Part shown: positions 35,174-35,519 of the stretch, piece by piece
Layout: each line of letters starts with the position of its first letter
Numbering within the stretch: the first letter of the stretch is position 1
DNA from: Sphingomonadales bacterium
GTDB taxonomy: Bacteria; Pseudomonadota; Alphaproteobacteria; Sphingomonadales; Sphingomonadaceae
Reading direction: 5' to 3'
NCBI GenBank assembly: GCA_013297725.1
Contig: JAAFIB010000025.1
Location: 1 to 35,519, forward strand
Length of the DNA: 35,519 nt
The notes under the pieces: generated by a model
The model's input: only the letters and a program-made list of their open reading frames with translations
Databases searched by the model: none
What the model was told of the DNA's origin: nothing
Position numbers and translations under genes: made by a program

Positions 35174-35519
35174 ATGTTCCGCAAGCTGACCAACAACATC
35201 TACGCCGCGCCGCAAATTGACGTTGCTGAAATTGCCGAGGCGAGTGCGCTGGGTGTGACTTTGGTGATCAACAACCGGCCAGAGGATGAAAGCGAAGATC
35301 AAACGCCGGGCGTAGAGATTGAGGCGGCGGCGCGGGCCGCGGGGATGGATTATATCGCGATTCCAGTAACACATTCCGGGTTTAGCGAGCCGCAAGTCAA
35401 GGCGATGGCCGCTGCGCTAGAGGGTGCAACGGGCGACGTGCTGGCCTATTGCCGGTCTGGAACGCGCTCTACGTTGTTATGGGCACTGGCCGAAGCTTCG
35501 CAGGGCGGCGAGCCCGATG
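35174..35519 (+). CDS. TIGR01244-family rhodanese/phosphatase-like protein (3' end outside window)
   Basis: The visible 115 codons start MFRKLTNNIYAAPQIDV and contain GVTLVINNRPEDE and DVLAYCRSGTRSTLLWA; Cys-Arg-Ser-Gly-Thr-Arg is a rhodanese-like active-site loop. This fits the TIGR01244/DUF442 family (the sulfur transferase or phosphatase domain of the BLH protein). The function is not settled in the family. It is 5 bp after recQ, so it may be cotranscribed. The gene is cut by the window end, not frameshifted. Confidence 0.85.
   Translation, partial: MFRKLTNNIYAAPQIDVAEIAEASALGVTLVINNRPEDESEDQTPGVEIEAAARAAGMDYIAIPVTHSGFSEPQVKAMAAALEGATGDVLAYCRSGTRSTLLWALAEASQGGEPD

Overview
The window is chromosomal DNA of moderately high GC from an alphaproteobacterium, most likely a member of the Sphingomonadales. 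This rests on a UrcA-family protein, a DUF4173-type membrane protein coupled to a two-component pair, an aroQ-accB-accC cluster, a CoA-ester/P450 catabolic operon and an M10/RTX protease, all typical of sphingomonads. The assignment is inference from gene content. I see no phage, insertion sequence, integrase, CRISPR array, tRNA or rRNA.

Layout. 1-503 (-) is the N-terminal part of an ArsR-regulator/SAM-methyltransferase fusion, with a perfect 24-bp palindrome just before its start. 732-1592 (+) holds two near-identical Ala/Glu-rich lipoproteins, each with its own hairpin terminator, followed by a third small lipoprotein. 1882-3015 (-) is a lipoprotein serine beta-lactamase-like protein. 3207-5297 (+) holds a HerA-like/DUF853 ATPase and a periplasmic protein. 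5554-10422 (+) is a four-gene operon: acyl-CoA dehydrogenase, enoyl-CoA hydratase, acyl-CoA synthetase and cytochrome P450. 10500-11629 (+) holds a tiny membrane protein and a RarD-type transporter, convergent with pyrC (-). 12702-13837 (+) is ygfZ and a small secreted protein. 13950-17924 (+) is DUF4173 protein, response regulator and histidine kinase, translationally coupled. A UrcA protein (-) and a REP-like inverted repeat lead to thiSG (-).

19759-23651 (+) is aroQ-accB-accC continuing with overlapping start/stop codons into a class A beta-lactamase and a VanX/DdpX-type D-Ala-D-Ala dipeptidase, both with twin-arginine lipoprotein signals. On the minus strand follow a small membrane protein, an N-acyl-D-amino-acid deacylase-like amidohydrolase, an ICMT-like membrane methyltransferase with an extra membrane domain, an M10/RTX metalloprotease with two PPC domains, an Amj-type lipid II flippase and argG. 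The plus strand ends with a fatty-acid-hydroxylase-family protein, recQ and a truncated rhodanese/BLH-like protein.

How the genes fit together. Housekeeping functions (pyrC, ygfZ, thiSG, aroQ, accBC, argG, recQ) are mixed with accessory ones. The most coherent accessory theme is the cell envelope: two serine beta-lactamase-fold lipoproteins, a D,D-dipeptidase, an alternative lipid II flippase and several small lipoproteins. I did not find a clearly new defence or mobile system. The best candidates for a second look are the accBC-bla-ddpX arrangement, the duplicated lipoproteins, the ICMT fusion and the coupled DUF4173/two-component operon.
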